A stretch of DNA of 23,613 nucleotides from a virus, in IMG/VR virus record IMGVR_UViG_3300027996_000168, positions 1 to 23,613 of that record. One strand, written 5' to 3'. The notes beneath the pieces were generated by a model. The model searched no databases. It was not told the origin of the DNA and saw nothing but the letters and a program-made list of their open reading frames with translations. The position numbers and the translations under genes were made by a program. This document shows, in pieces, positions 1 to 5,168 of this stretch (position 1 is its first letter; every line of letters begins with the position of its first letter).

Positions 1-16
1 TAACGTTCTGTCTATG
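1..16 (+). repeat. 5'-arm motif of the cassette-end repeat (cut by window edge)
   Basis: The window opens with TAACGTTCTGTCTATG. It has the same 16-base layout (TAACG, seven variable bases, then TATG) as sites following several small genes downstream. Whatever gene precedes it is outside the window. No good 3' arm pairs with it before the next start codon at 55, so it is either a half site or a degenerate one. The call rests on its resemblance to the copies at 352, 706, 1025 and 1545. Confidence 0.35.
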
Positions 17-54
17 TTTAGTGCGGAATAACTGATAACCTAAAAACGTGAAAG

Positions 55-354
55 ATGAATAAAGAAGATATAGTTAAATTACTAATGTGGCTAGGTGACT
101 GTCACGGAATGGATAACAGAGAACACGCAGAGAAAGTAGCTGATAACTACATAAGCGAGAACGAACCTAAAGCATTAAATATAGACCTTGTTATATGGCG
201 ATGCTCTCAGGATTTATTTATGGATGACGGCAGGAAAATATTCACAAAAGGCAAAGAATACAAACAAGTAGACCCTAATCGCAAATGGGCTTATGACGAT
301 GAATTAGAGGAACACGGTTTTGGTGAATGGGAAAAATATTTCATTGCCATATAA
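55..354 (+). CDS. hypothetical protein, 99 aa, first gene of the cassette-like array
   Basis: An ATG-started ORF of 99 residues that I do not recognise. It is acidic and aromatic-rich, with no signal peptide, membrane segment or cysteine motif. The N-terminal third (IVKLLMWLGDCHGMDNREHA) looks helical. The C-terminal third is rich in charged and aromatic residues and ends in EWEKYFIAI. The stop codon TAA (352-354) is at the same time the first three bases of the repeat motif TAATGACTACGCTATG, an arrangement seen again at 706, 3191 and 3992. It stands alone between two repeat sites rather than in a tight operon. It is likely an accessory early phage gene; no function can be assigned. Confidence 0.75.
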   Translation: MNKEDIVKLLMWLGDCHGMDNREHAEKVADNYISENEPKALNIDLVIWRCSQDLFMDDGRKIFTKGKEYKQVDPNRKWAYDDELEEHGFGEWEKYFIAI

Positions 355-437
355 TGACTACGCTATGAATCGTAGCAAGTAGAACAGTAAGAAGTTAAAC
401 AGAACATTCAGCTATGATTTTATAGCGTTTGTTATAA
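349..437 (+). repeat. attC-like imperfect hairpin with long apical region
   Basis: The 5' arm TATAA (350-354) pairs with TTATA (432-436), and CGCTAT (361-366) pairs with ATAGCG (422-427). An internal loop of six against four bases separates the two helices. The 55-base apical region holds a further small hairpin, CTACG (358-362) with CGTAG (371-375), which competes in part with the main stem. The stop codon of the upstream gene is in the 5' arm, the 3' arm ends in GTTATA, and the next ORF starts 11 bases later. There is no U-tract, so it does not look like an intrinsic terminator. Confidence 0.45.
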
Positions 438-447
438 AGATTTTATT

Positions 448-708
448 ATGAAGTGTTATAAAACATATAATTTAATGCCAATAGTATCGGCTGACGTAAT
501 AGGGGAGGATAATGGTTATTACTACCACATTGACCCATTTAATTACAGAGCAAAAAAAAGGTTTAAGTTTAATGAAAACAGAAACAATGTCGTTTATCAT
601 AAATCATACAAAGACGCTAAAAAATATTTAACAAATGAAATTAATAGAAAACTACAATCCTTAGAAAGTAGTAAATTAAAATTAGAGGGGATTCTTAGTT
701 CTTTATAA
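448..708 (+). CDS. hypothetical protein, 86 aa
   Basis: An ATG-started 86-residue ORF, basic and tyrosine/asparagine-rich, of unknown family. Residues 20-45 (GEDNGYYYHIDPF and onwards) suggest a beta-rich N-terminal half. The C-terminal half, with KKYLTNEINRKLQSLESSKL near residues 53-72, is predicted helical. There is no membrane segment or metal motif. The stop codon TAA (706-708) begins the next hairpin. Position and size match the other single-gene units in this array. Probably an early accessory phage protein; function unknown. Confidence 0.7.
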   Translation: MKCYKTYNLMPIVSADVIGEDNGYYYHIDPFNYRAKKRFKFNENRNNVVYHKSYKDAKKYLTNEINRKLQSLESSKLKLEGILSSL

Positions 709-753
709 CGTGTTGTGTATGAGGGCGTTTTAATGCCTTATACACCGTGTTAG
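706..753 (+). repeat. attC-like imperfect hairpin
   Basis: The 5' arm starts TAACGTGTTGTGTATG and continues AGGGC. The 3' arm is GCC, TTATACACC, then GTGTTAGC. TAAC pairs with GTTA at the base, GTGTAT pairs with ATACAC in the middle, and GGC pairs with GCC near the tip, with a few unpaired bases on the 5' arm. Extrahelical bases on one arm and TAAC/GTTAG ends are the layout of integron attC sites (known family property); calling this attC-like is inference. The stop codon of the preceding gene is the first three bases. No poly-U follows. Confidence 0.55.
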
Positions 754-790
754 CATTTGTACGGATTATTAAACTAAAAAATTAAATAGA

Positions 791-1015
791 ATGGGAAAAT
801 CATGTAATTGTACTCATTGTGTAAATTATGAACTTTATAAATGGGCAGTTGTAATGGAATGTAAATGTGGATGCCATACAGGGGACGGAATGACTGGGCA
901 TGATGGTTTATGTTGCTCGTTACCGAATGGACTAAAGAAAAATAACCCACATAAAAACCTTAAAGAAGCTAAGTATTATAAGGAAATATTAGATAAGTGG
1001 GAAAATGAAGTTTAG
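791..1015 (+). CDS. small cysteine/histidine-rich hypothetical protein, 74 aa
   Basis: A 74-residue ORF with eight cysteines and several histidines in its first 45 residues: CNCTHC near residues 5-10, CKCGCH near 24-29, and CC at about 42-43. This suggests a zinc-binding or otherwise metal-structured N-terminal domain, followed by a lysine-rich helical tail. I cannot match it to a named zinc-ribbon or knuckle family with confidence. It is a lone gene between two repeat sites, with a leader carrying ACGGATTA 30 bases before the start. A nucleic-acid-binding or inhibitor role is possible, but that is only an inference from size and cysteines. Confidence 0.7.
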   Translation: MGKSCNCTHCVNYELYKWAVVMECKCGCHTGDGMTGHDGLCCSLPNGLKKNNPHKNLKEAKYYKEILDKWENEV

Positions 1016-1024
1016 TATTAATGC

Positions 1025-1060
1025 TAATGACTGCGGTATGTTTAGAAATTTTAACGGATT
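1025..1060 (+). repeat. 5'-arm motif plus leader motif, degenerate cassette-end site
   Basis: TAATGACTGCGGTATG (1025-1040) has the 16-base layout of the other cassette-end sites. It is followed by TTTAG and then TAACGGATTAA (1052-1062), a leader pattern also seen near 31, 761, 1571 and 6311. No matching GTTAG-type 3' arm is present. An alternative pairing of ATTAATGCT (1017-1025) with AGCAATAAT (1064-1072), eight of nine bases, could form a stem ending at the next start codon, but it may be chance. Confidence 0.35.
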
Positions 1061-1072
1061 AAAAGCAATAAT

Positions 1073-1306
1073 ATGAAAGAGTTAGATGAAGTGTGCCTGT
1101 TTTGGCAAAGATGGGTATGTAAGCCTGAGCAGGAAAAATTCAGAGGTAAAGAATTGAAGATCGATGAAATGTGGTTGTTTGCTAAAAACTACCACGAAAA
1201 CGAGTTAAAATTATTAAATATACCGCCTGTTGTAGGTAGTTCCATCGATTCTGAGAAATTAGCTAGGATAGAAAAGAAAATAGACGAGGTTTTAGGTAAA
1301 TTATAG
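1073..1306 (+). CDS. hypothetical protein, 77 aa
   Basis: An ATG-started ORF of 77 residues, unrecognised. The N-terminal half is tryptophan-rich (LFWQRWVCKPEQEKF at about residues 9-23, EMWLFAKNYHE at about 32-42). The C-terminal 20 residues (SEKLARIEKKIDEVLGKL) form a short amphipathic helix or coiled-coil, suggesting oligomerisation. There is no signal peptide. The stop TAG lies about five bases before a well-formed hairpin. It is a lone gene within the cassette-like array. Function unknown. Confidence 0.7.
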   Translation: MKELDEVCLFWQRWVCKPEQEKFRGKELKIDEMWLFAKNYHENELKLLNIPPVVGSSIDSEKLARIEKKIDEVLGKL

Positions 1307-1310
1307 AATT

Positions 1311-1365
1311 ACCTACAACGTGTAGGCTAGAATACGTTTCAATGTATATTTAGCCAATGTTAGGT
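1311..1365 (+). repeat. attC-like imperfect hairpin
   Basis: The 5' arm ACCTACAAC, GTGTAGGCTA, GAATAC pairs with the 3' arm GTATATTTAGCC, AATGTTAGGT. ACCTA-AAC pairs with GTTAGGT (one extra C on the 5' side), GGCTA pairs with TAGCC, and a short AT helix closes a small loop at about 1337-1342. The terminal GTTAGGT fits the known attC R' consensus GTTRRRY, and the 5' end fits its complement apart from one inserted base. This is the best attC match in the window. It lies between a gene stop (1306) and a short ORF starting at 1389. Confidence 0.55.
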
Positions 1366-1388
1366 TTTAGTTAAAAAAATTTAAAGAT

Positions 1389-1541
1389 ATGAGTAATTTA
1401 ATAATAAACATAAGATTTTGGTATTGGCACTTTCAATTAGAACGTGGGTTTAAAAATATGCATTGGGGTAAAAACTCCTACTTCGTAAAAAATGGGTTAA
1501 AAGGATATAAGAAAATTGAAGTATTAAATTTCTTTAATTAA
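1389..1541 (+). CDS. small hypothetical protein, 50 aa
   Basis: A 50-codon ORF starting ATG at 1389 and ending TAA at 1539-1541. It begins MSNLIINIRFWYWHFQLERG and ends EVLNFFN. It is strongly basic and aromatic-rich, with five tryptophan/tyrosine/phenylalanine residues around positions 10-15. It occupies the single-gene position between two cassette-end sites, as its longer neighbours do, which is the main reason to believe it is a real gene. Function unknown; it could also be a decayed fragment. Confidence 0.5.
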   Translation: MSNLIINIRFWYWHFQLERGFKNMHWGKNSYFVKNGLKGYKKIEVLNFFN

Positions 1542-1544
1542 ACC

Positions 1545-1599
1545 TAACGTTTAATCTATGGTGTCGTGGCTACCTGATAAAAACCACAAAATTACAAAC
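1545..1599 (+). repeat. degenerate cassette-end hairpin
   Basis: TAACGTTTAATCTATG (1545-1560) matches the 16-base 5'-arm layout and starts four bases after a stop codon. GTTT (1549-1552) can pair with AAAC (1596-1599), AAT (1553-1555) with ATT (1591-1593), and GTGG (1566-1569) with CCAC (1584-1587). The pairing is weaker than at 706 or 1311, and no GTTAG end is present. TACCTGATAAA (1571-1581) resembles the leader motif found after other sites. Confidence 0.35.
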
Positions 1600-1615
1600 A
1601 CTTAAAAATAAACTT

Positions 1616-1870
1616 ATGAAAAAGGAAACAATCAATATCAAAAAGCCATGCACTATAGATAGTGTTAGCAAACGTTACTTTATAGTAGTATATGTGGCTA
1701 GTGTGGTTAGGGGAACAATTACAGGTAACTTAGATGTAACCACAAACGGTGAATATCTAAATAGAGAATTGACAACAAAAAACATTAAAGACAGCATAGA
1801 ACAAGATTGCTCAGATATTGTTGTTACAAACATAATTGAGCTTAATGAAAGAGATTATTGCTGTTGGTAA
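1616..1870 (+). CDS. hypothetical protein, 84 aa
   Basis: An ATG-started ORF of 84 residues without a recognised family. Alternating hydrophobic stretches (RYFIVVYVASVVRGTITGNL near residues 20-39, and SDIVVTNIIELNERDY near 66-81) suggest a small beta-rich soluble fold. The protein ends in CCW. No clear transmembrane helix or signal peptide is present. It is the last single gene before the 75-bp repeat that opens the DNA-processing block. Function unknown. Confidence 0.7.
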   Translation: MKKETINIKKPCTIDSVSKRYFIVVYVASVVRGTITGNLDVTTNGEYLNRELTTKNIKDSIEQDCSDIVVTNIIELNERDYCCW

Positions 1871-1880
1871 CCTAATGTTT

Positions 1881-1955
1881 GCTAACACATCGCTAGACGT
1901 AACAAAAGATACCAAACAAAGGTTTTAGGTTGTTGAGAGTGGTTTGTTGTGGTAT
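1881..1955 (+). repeat. 75-bp direct repeat, copy 1
   Basis: The first 36 bases (starting GCTAACACATCGCTAGACG) are identical to 3990-4025. The next 22 bases diverge, and the last 17 (GTGGTTTGTTGTGGTAT, 1939-1955) match the other copy at 14 of 17 positions with no indel. The segment ends with TGTGGTATC (1948-1956), which can pair with GATACCA (1908-1914). It starts with the cassette-end pattern TAACACATCGCTAGA. It lies between the cassette-like array and the HNH gene. Confidence 0.8.
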
Positions 1956-1971
1956 CTTTAAATAAGTAATT

Positions 1972-2256
1972 ATGAATACATATAGTACAGATAATGGAGA
2001 AAGGTTTACTACCTCTCAAATAGAGTCTAAAGTTAGGAAGGCTAAGGAAGAAAAAATTAACGGGTTTATAGATGAACACGGTTATGTATTCTGTGAGGAG
2101 TGTGGAGTTAATTCGTCTAATACTCGTATAGATTGCAGTCACGACATTAGCGTAAAGAAAGCCAAGGAAACAGGTCAAGCTCAGCAATGTTATAATGTGA
2201 AGAACATAACGCTACTATGCCGTCGATGTCATCAATTAAAAGATAAATTATACTAA
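1972..2256 (+). CDS. HNH-like endonuclease
   Basis: A 94-residue protein with the layout of small phage HNH nucleases. A first zinc-type pair CEEC (residues 41-44) is followed by H57 in the segment IDCSHDISV, then N79, and a second pair CRRC (83-86) followed directly by H87. The two CxxC pairs probably hold a structural zinc around a beta-beta-alpha-metal active site. HNH proteins of this size nick or cut DNA in packaging, recombination or homing (family knowledge). The gene overlaps the RusA-like gene by one base (TAATG), so the two are probably co-translated. The product is not certainly catalytic: the exact general-base histidine cannot be fixed by eye. Confidence 0.7.
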   Translation: MNTYSTDNGERFTTSQIESKVRKAKEEKINGFIDEHGYVFCEECGVNSSNTRIDCSHDISVKKAKETGQAQQCYNVKNITLLCRRCHQLKDKLY

Positions 2257-2582
2257 TGATAGTACATATAAAACCTCTATCAGTTAATGAGTGTTGGAAG
2301 GGTAGAAGATTTAAGACCGATAAATACAAAGCTTACATAATACTATTAATGAGTAAGCTTAGTAAGGTAGATATTCCTAAAGGTAAATTAATGCTTACAG
2401 TAACTTGGGGCTTAAGTTCTAAGAATGCAGATTGGGACAACCCTATTAAGCCGTTTCAAGACATACTACAATTGAAGCACACCTTCAACGATCGATGGGT
2501 TTATAAAGCTATAATTGAAAAGGTGGACGTTAAAAAAGGAGATGAGTTTATAGAATATAAAATAGAGAGTTATGATATATGA
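2256..2582 (+). CDS. RusA-like Holliday junction resolvase
   Basis: A 108-residue protein of the usual RusA length (about 110-130). It carries the signature ADWDNPIKPFQDIL at residues 58-71, corresponding to the family D-x-D-N-x-x-K-x-x-x-D-x-L pattern with acidic residues D59, D61 and D69, and a following D79 in FNDRW where the family has a further metal-binding aspartate. RusA enzymes are dimeric and cut four-way DNA junctions symmetrically; in phages they resolve recombination or replication intermediates before packaging. The start ATG overlaps the HNH stop codon, and the end overlaps the next gene by 11 bases, indicating one operon of DNA-processing functions. Confidence 0.8.
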   Translation: MIVHIKPLSVNECWKGRRFKTDKYKAYIILLMSKLSKVDIPKGKLMLTVTWGLSSKNADWDNPIKPFQDILQLKHTFNDRWVYKAIIEKVDVKKGDEFIEYKIESYDI

Positions 2583-2985
2583 TTTAAGTAATCAAATAGA
2601 TAAAAACAAAGCATCATATAAATTAGATCAGCTAATAAAGAATGATAAGGTTATTGAGCTTACTGAAAAGAGAAAAAGTAAAACGGTACCACAGCTTAAA
2701 TACTTACACGTGTGCATAGACTTATACGCTATTGAGTCAGGTTACACTAGAGAGGAACAGAAGACTGAACTTAAAAGGATATGCCCTTGGATGAGGTACG
2801 AAAAGAATGGTTCTATATTCTTAATAAGCTGCGCAAACTTAGACACTGAACTAATGACTGATTTTATAGATTTTGTTAGAACTAAAGCTGGTTTAGATGG
2901 TATTTACATACCTACATCTGAAGAGTATATAGCCAACAAGATCAATATAGATAAAGAGATAATTAGAAATAAGTTATATCTGTAA
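2572..2985 (+). CDS. NinB-like recombination-associated protein
   Basis: A 137-residue protein. The segment TVPQLKYLHVCIDLYAIESG (about residues 38-57) and the following GYTREEQKTELKR, then LMTDFIDFVRTKAG and IPTSEEYI near the end, follow the pattern of NinB/Orf-type phage proteins (repeat-helix region, then a short helix and a P-T/S-x-E tail). In lambda this family binds single-stranded DNA and assists RecBCD-independent recombination. The assignment rests on remembered sequence pattern only. It overlaps the RusA-like gene and closes the HNH-RusA-NinB operon. A putative promoter for the next gene starts just after its stop. Confidence 0.5.
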   Translation: MIYDLSNQIDKNKASYKLDQLIKNDKVIELTEKRKSKTVPQLKYLHVCIDLYAIESGYTREEQKTELKRICPWMRYEKNGSIFLISCANLDTELMTDFIDFVRTKAGLDGIYIPTSEEYIANKINIDKEIIRNKLYL

Positions 2986-3000
2986 TGTTTTTTAAGTAAA

Positions 3001-3008
3001 TACTTTTG
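3001..3008 (+). promoter_or_regulatory. candidate Bacteroidota -7 promoter box
   Basis: TACTTTTG matches the Bacteroidota sigma-70 -7 consensus TAnnTTTG and lies 30 bases before the ATG at 3038, in a 52-base AT-rich gap. No convincing TTG-type -33 box can be placed about 20 bases upstream, so support is moderate at best. Confidence 0.35.
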
Positions 3009-3037
3009 TTTATTAAATTAATTCACTATCATTGTGT

Positions 3038-3193
3038 ATGGAAGAGATTAAAGAAATACAAATAACATTTTCTAAGTTAAAGTTAAAGTTGATTAACGAA
3101 GGTTTAAGTGATTTTGATTTACAATGTAAATTAGGCATACTATCCAATTTAGAGATTTTGTGTATACGAAAGATAAATAGTTTATTGAGCTAA
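3038..3193 (+). CDS. small hypothetical protein, 51 aa
   Basis: A 51-codon ORF from ATG at 3038 to TAA at 3191-3193. The product is lysine/leucine-rich and probably mostly helical (KEIQITFSKLKLKLINEGL, then LQCKLGILSNLEI). No domain is recognised; the pattern fits a small regulator or antagonist, but this is not evidence. It has its own candidate promoter, and its stop codon is embedded in the 5' arm of the next hairpin, the same layout as the first small genes of the window. Confidence 0.55.
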   Translation: MEEIKEIQITFSKLKLKLINEGLSDFDLQCKLGILSNLEILCIRKINSLLS

Positions 3194-3243
3194 CGTTTAA
3201 ACTAGACAGCGTATTTTTATATGCTGTTTTAGTTAGTGTTAGC
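3189..3243 (+). repeat. attC-like imperfect hairpin upstream of the methyltransferase gene
   Basis: The ends are perfectly complementary: GCTAAC (3189-3194) and GTTAGC (3238-3243). Inside, ACTAGACAGCGTAT (3201-3214) pairs with ATATGCTGTTTTAGT (3219-3233) through two G-T pairs and one extra base, with a loop of about four T residues. The stop codon of the 51-aa gene lies in the 5' arm. The motif TAACGTTTAAACTAGA fits the 16-base layout of other sites. The next gene begins 37 bases later. Confidence 0.6.
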
Positions 3244-3280
3244 CACAGTACTACAACCACAGAACTAAATAGATTACATT

Positions 3281-3994
3281 ATGAAATATATGGGAAGTAA
3301 AAACAGATTCGCTAAAGAACTGTTACCAATAATACTAAAAGATAGAACACCTGATCAATGGTATATTGAGCCAATGGTAGGAGGTGCTAATATGATTGAT
3401 AAAGTAGAGGGTCATAGATTAGGTGCAGATTTTAACGAGTACTTAACTGAAATGTGGACAGCCTTAACTGATGGATGGACACCAAAAGAACACTATACAA
3501 AGGATGAGTATATTGATATTAAAAACAGCAAAGAAAACTACCCTAAATACTTAGTTGGGTATGTTGGTATAAATTGCAGTTATAGCGGTAAATGGTTTGG
3601 AGGATATGCTGGGATTACGCAAACAAAAGGAGGCGTAAGAGACTACCAAAAAGAAGCATTCAAGAATGTAACCAAGCAATTGAAAAATTTGAGAGATGTT
3701 ATCTTTAAATACAGCGATTATAAAAACCTAACAATCCCAGACAATAGCATCGTTTATTGTGATCCACCATACGAGGGAACTACCAAATACAAAGATGGGT
3801 TTAATCATACTGATTTTTGGGATTGGGTAAGAAACAAAGCAAAACAAGGACATAAAGTATTTGTAAGCGAATACAAAGCACCTGAAGACTTTGTTTGTGT
3901 ATGGAGCAAACAAGCAAAAAGCAGCTTAAGTGCTAATGGTAAAATTGGAGGTAATAAAATAAGTACCGAAAAACTATTTACGTATTGTGGCTAA
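3281..3994 (+). CDS. DNA adenine methyltransferase, D12 class (Dam-like)
   Basis: A 237-residue N6-adenine methyltransferase. KYMGSKNRF at residues 2-10 is the usual D12 N-terminus. YIEPMVGGANM (28-38) is motif I, which binds S-adenosylmethionine. VYCDPPYEGT (158-167) is motif IV with the catalytic DPPY at 161-164. The length is slightly below Dam/DpnM (about 270), with a shortened target-recognition region. Phage enzymes of this type methylate adenines in a short sequence, often protecting phage DNA from host restriction. The recognition site cannot be read from the sequence. The gene has an attC-like hairpin upstream, and its stop TAA (3992-3994) is inside copy 2 of the 75-bp repeat, so it sits like a single-gene cassette. 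Confidence 0.85.
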   Translation: MKYMGSKNRFAKELLPIILKDRTPDQWYIEPMVGGANMIDKVEGHRLGADFNEYLTEMWTALTDGWTPKEHYTKDEYIDIKNSKENYPKYLVGYVGINCSYSGKWFGGYAGITQTKGGVRDYQKEAFKNVTKQLKNLRDVIFKYSDYKNLTIPDNSIVYCDPPYEGTTKYKDGFNHTDFWDWVRNKAKQGHKVFVSEYKAPEDFVCVWSKQAKSSLSANGKIGGNKISTEKLFTYCG

Positions 3995-4064
3995 CACATC
4001 GCTAGACGTAACAAAAGATACCAAAACGTTGTTTGGTAAATATAAAGGTGGTACATTGTGGTAT
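3990..4064 (+). repeat. 75-bp direct repeat, copy 2
   Basis: The first 36 bases are identical to 1881-1916, and the final 17 (GTGGTACATTGTGGTAT, 4048-4064) match copy 1 at 14 positions in the same register. Between them, TACCAAA (4019-4025) and TTTGGTA (4032-4038) form a perfect 7-bp stem with a 6-base loop. In copy 1 the corresponding bases differ. The methyltransferase stop codon is at its start, and the start codon of the next gene (4063) overlaps its last bases. Confidence 0.8.
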
Positions 4065-4320
4065 GATTACAAAGTGGATAATAGGTATAAAAGGATTAGA
4101 AGATTACCGATTCAATAAAGAGGGAGAATTGTATAAAATGCCATTTAATAGGAATAAAAGAAATTACGGGGTTAGATTAATTAAAATGCAAGACCCTAAT
4201 AGATGGAGGATGTACAACACTTATTCACAGAAAGAAGAGTGGTACAGTAAAACGCAATTGAGTAATAAGTTAATTGAGGATGAGAACCCAATAATATTAC
4301 CCCAAGACACCCCATTTTAA
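4063..4320 (+). CDS. NUMOD4-like protein, possible homing-endonuclease remnant, 85 aa
   Basis: I chose ATG at 4063 instead of the in-frame TTG 30 bases upstream, because the upstream codons lie inside the 75-bp repeat. The N-terminus (KWIIGIKGLEDYRFNKEGEL) resembles the NUMOD4 pattern W-x-x-I-x-G-x-x-x-Y-x-x-x-x-x-G of HNH homing endonucleases. The later segment RMYNTYSQKEEWYSKTQLSN resembles the following DNA-binding module. No HNH catalytic part follows, so the protein is either a stand-alone DNA-binding domain or a truncated homing nuclease. It borders the structured non-coding region at 4346-4452. Confidence 0.45.
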   Translation: MITKWIIGIKGLEDYRFNKEGELYKMPFNRNKRNYGVRLIKMQDPNRWRMYNTYSQKEEWYSKTQLSNKLIEDENPIILPQDTPF

Positions 4321-4345
4321 AACATTAAAGATAAAAGTCGAAGTA

Positions 4346-4452
4346 GTAATTCTAACCTACCATAGTTAGGCTATTTCATCCCAAGTGGGGCACTCACTCC
4401 ACTTGGTCGTCACAGAGAAGTATGAAGGGGTAGAATTGAGAAGCTGCCCCTT
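4346..4452 (+). ncRNA. candidate structured RNA element with alternative folds
   Basis: This non-coding gap contains strong inverted repeats. CCAAGTGG (4381-4388) pairs perfectly with CCACTTGG (4399-4406), extendable by a G-T and a G-C pair to ten pairs with a 6-base loop. GGGGTAG (4427-4433) pairs with CTGCCCC (4444-4450). CTAAC (4352-4356) pairs with GTTAG (4365-4369). AATTCT (4348-4353) can pair with AGAATT (4432-4437), which excludes the GGGGTAG hairpin, so two mutually exclusive folds exist. It sits 19 bases before the ATG at 4471. It could be a leader/attenuator, a terminator (only TTATTA follows, a weak U-tract) or a small RNA. I do not recognise a known family. Confidence 0.4.
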
Positions 4453-4470
4453 ATTACAAAACAAGAAATT

Positions 4471-4752
4471 ATGTCATTTTATAACACTATACACTTACCT
4501 AAAGACTTACTTATTGAAAGGTTAAAGAAGGTTAAGAAGCAGGAGTTAAAAGTATTAGCAGTATTTCAGATAGCTCTAGATATTTACCTGTCTCCTGCGG
4601 ATGTATATTTTGCTTTAGATAAAGTTTATCCTATGACAAGTATAAGGAGGGGGGTTACAAACCTTACAAATAGAGGTAAGCTAGTTAAAACAAAAACCCA
4701 GAGGATGGGTATGTATGGTACAATGAATTATTGTTGGAAACTAAATAAATAA
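4471..4752 (+). CDS. putative winged-helix DNA-binding protein, 93 aa
   Basis: A 93-residue basic protein. Residues 20-55 (KKQELKVLAVFQIALDIYLS and following PADVYFALDKVYPM) look like the first helices of a winged-helix domain. SIRRGVTNLTNRGKLVKT (57-74) looks like the recognition helix and first wing strand: an S-x-R-R-x-[IV]-x-x-L-x-x-x-G-x-L pattern common in small phage replication or regulatory proteins. It ends in a beta-like YGTMNYCWKL. It starts the tight six-gene run up to 5932 and follows the structured leader, so it may be regulated by it. The DNA-binding role is inferred from pattern only. Confidence 0.55.
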   Translation: MSFYNTIHLPKDLLIERLKKVKKQELKVLAVFQIALDIYLSPADVYFALDKVYPMTSIRRGVTNLTNRGKLVKTKTQRMGMYGTMNYCWKLNK

Positions 4753-4759
4753 TAAAATT

Positions 4760-5101
4760 ATGGTAGAGGAAAGAAAATTATTATTAATAAGTAATGACGA
4801 GCAGGGGAAGTTTATTTTAAATGAAGCATCTAAACTTATCGGTAAAGAGTCTGTTTGGTTTGATATCATAACTCATATACTAGCGGGGGATAATTGGAGG
4901 TTTATTGATTATGAAGGGGAACACGGTTTTGATTATCAACTACATGATTTAGTCCAAGATATAGAGGAATTTGATAAGATATTAGATTTCGTTAGGTTTG
5001 TAATGAACTATTCCTTAAGAATGGAATACTATGAGGTGCTTAATAATGCAACGTTGATACATTCTGATATGATAGAGGTAAGAGGGTGTTATTACCTATA
5101 A
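4760..5101 (+). CDS. hypothetical protein, 113 aa
   Basis: A 113-residue acidic ORF starting seven bases after the winged-helix gene. The N-terminal 25 residues are beta/helix mixed (KLLLISNDEQGKFILNEASK). The middle (HGFDYQLHDLVQDIEEFDKI, about residues 55-74) is strongly acidic and helical. The tail ends RGCYYL. There is no membrane segment and no catalytic motif that I can name. Tight spacing suggests co-transcription with its neighbours. Function unknown. Confidence 0.65.
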   Translation: MVEERKLLLISNDEQGKFILNEASKLIGKESVWFDIITHILAGDNWRFIDYEGEHGFDYQLHDLVQDIEEFDKILDFVRFVMNYSLRMEYYEVLNNATLIHSDMIEVRGCYYL

Positions 5102-5168
5102 CTTTTTAGTATCGAGATTGTATTGTAGAATATTTAGATGGTACATTATAATTATAAGTAATAAAATT

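Noticed and set aside
706-753. Ordinary rho-independent terminator
   Set aside because: The stem has several unpaired bases, TAAC/GTTAG ends and no U-tract; the same features recur at other sites.
1882-2187. Minus-strand ORF of 101 aa opposite the HNH gene
   Set aside because: Overlaps the 75-bp repeat and the HNH gene; its sequence has no motif, and all convincing genes are on the + strand.
4033-4035. TTG start for the NUMOD4-like ORF, and TTG starts at 5118 and 6519
   Set aside because: In each case a nearby in-frame ATG with a normal AT-rich leader gives a more plausible protein.
4346-4452. tRNA or CRISPR array in the structured gap
   Set aside because: There is no tRNA T-loop or anticodon arm, and the inverted repeats are all different and not regularly spaced.
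4063-4470. Group I intron around the NUMOD4-like ORF
   Set aside because: I could not find the conserved P7/core elements or an interrupted host gene on both sides.
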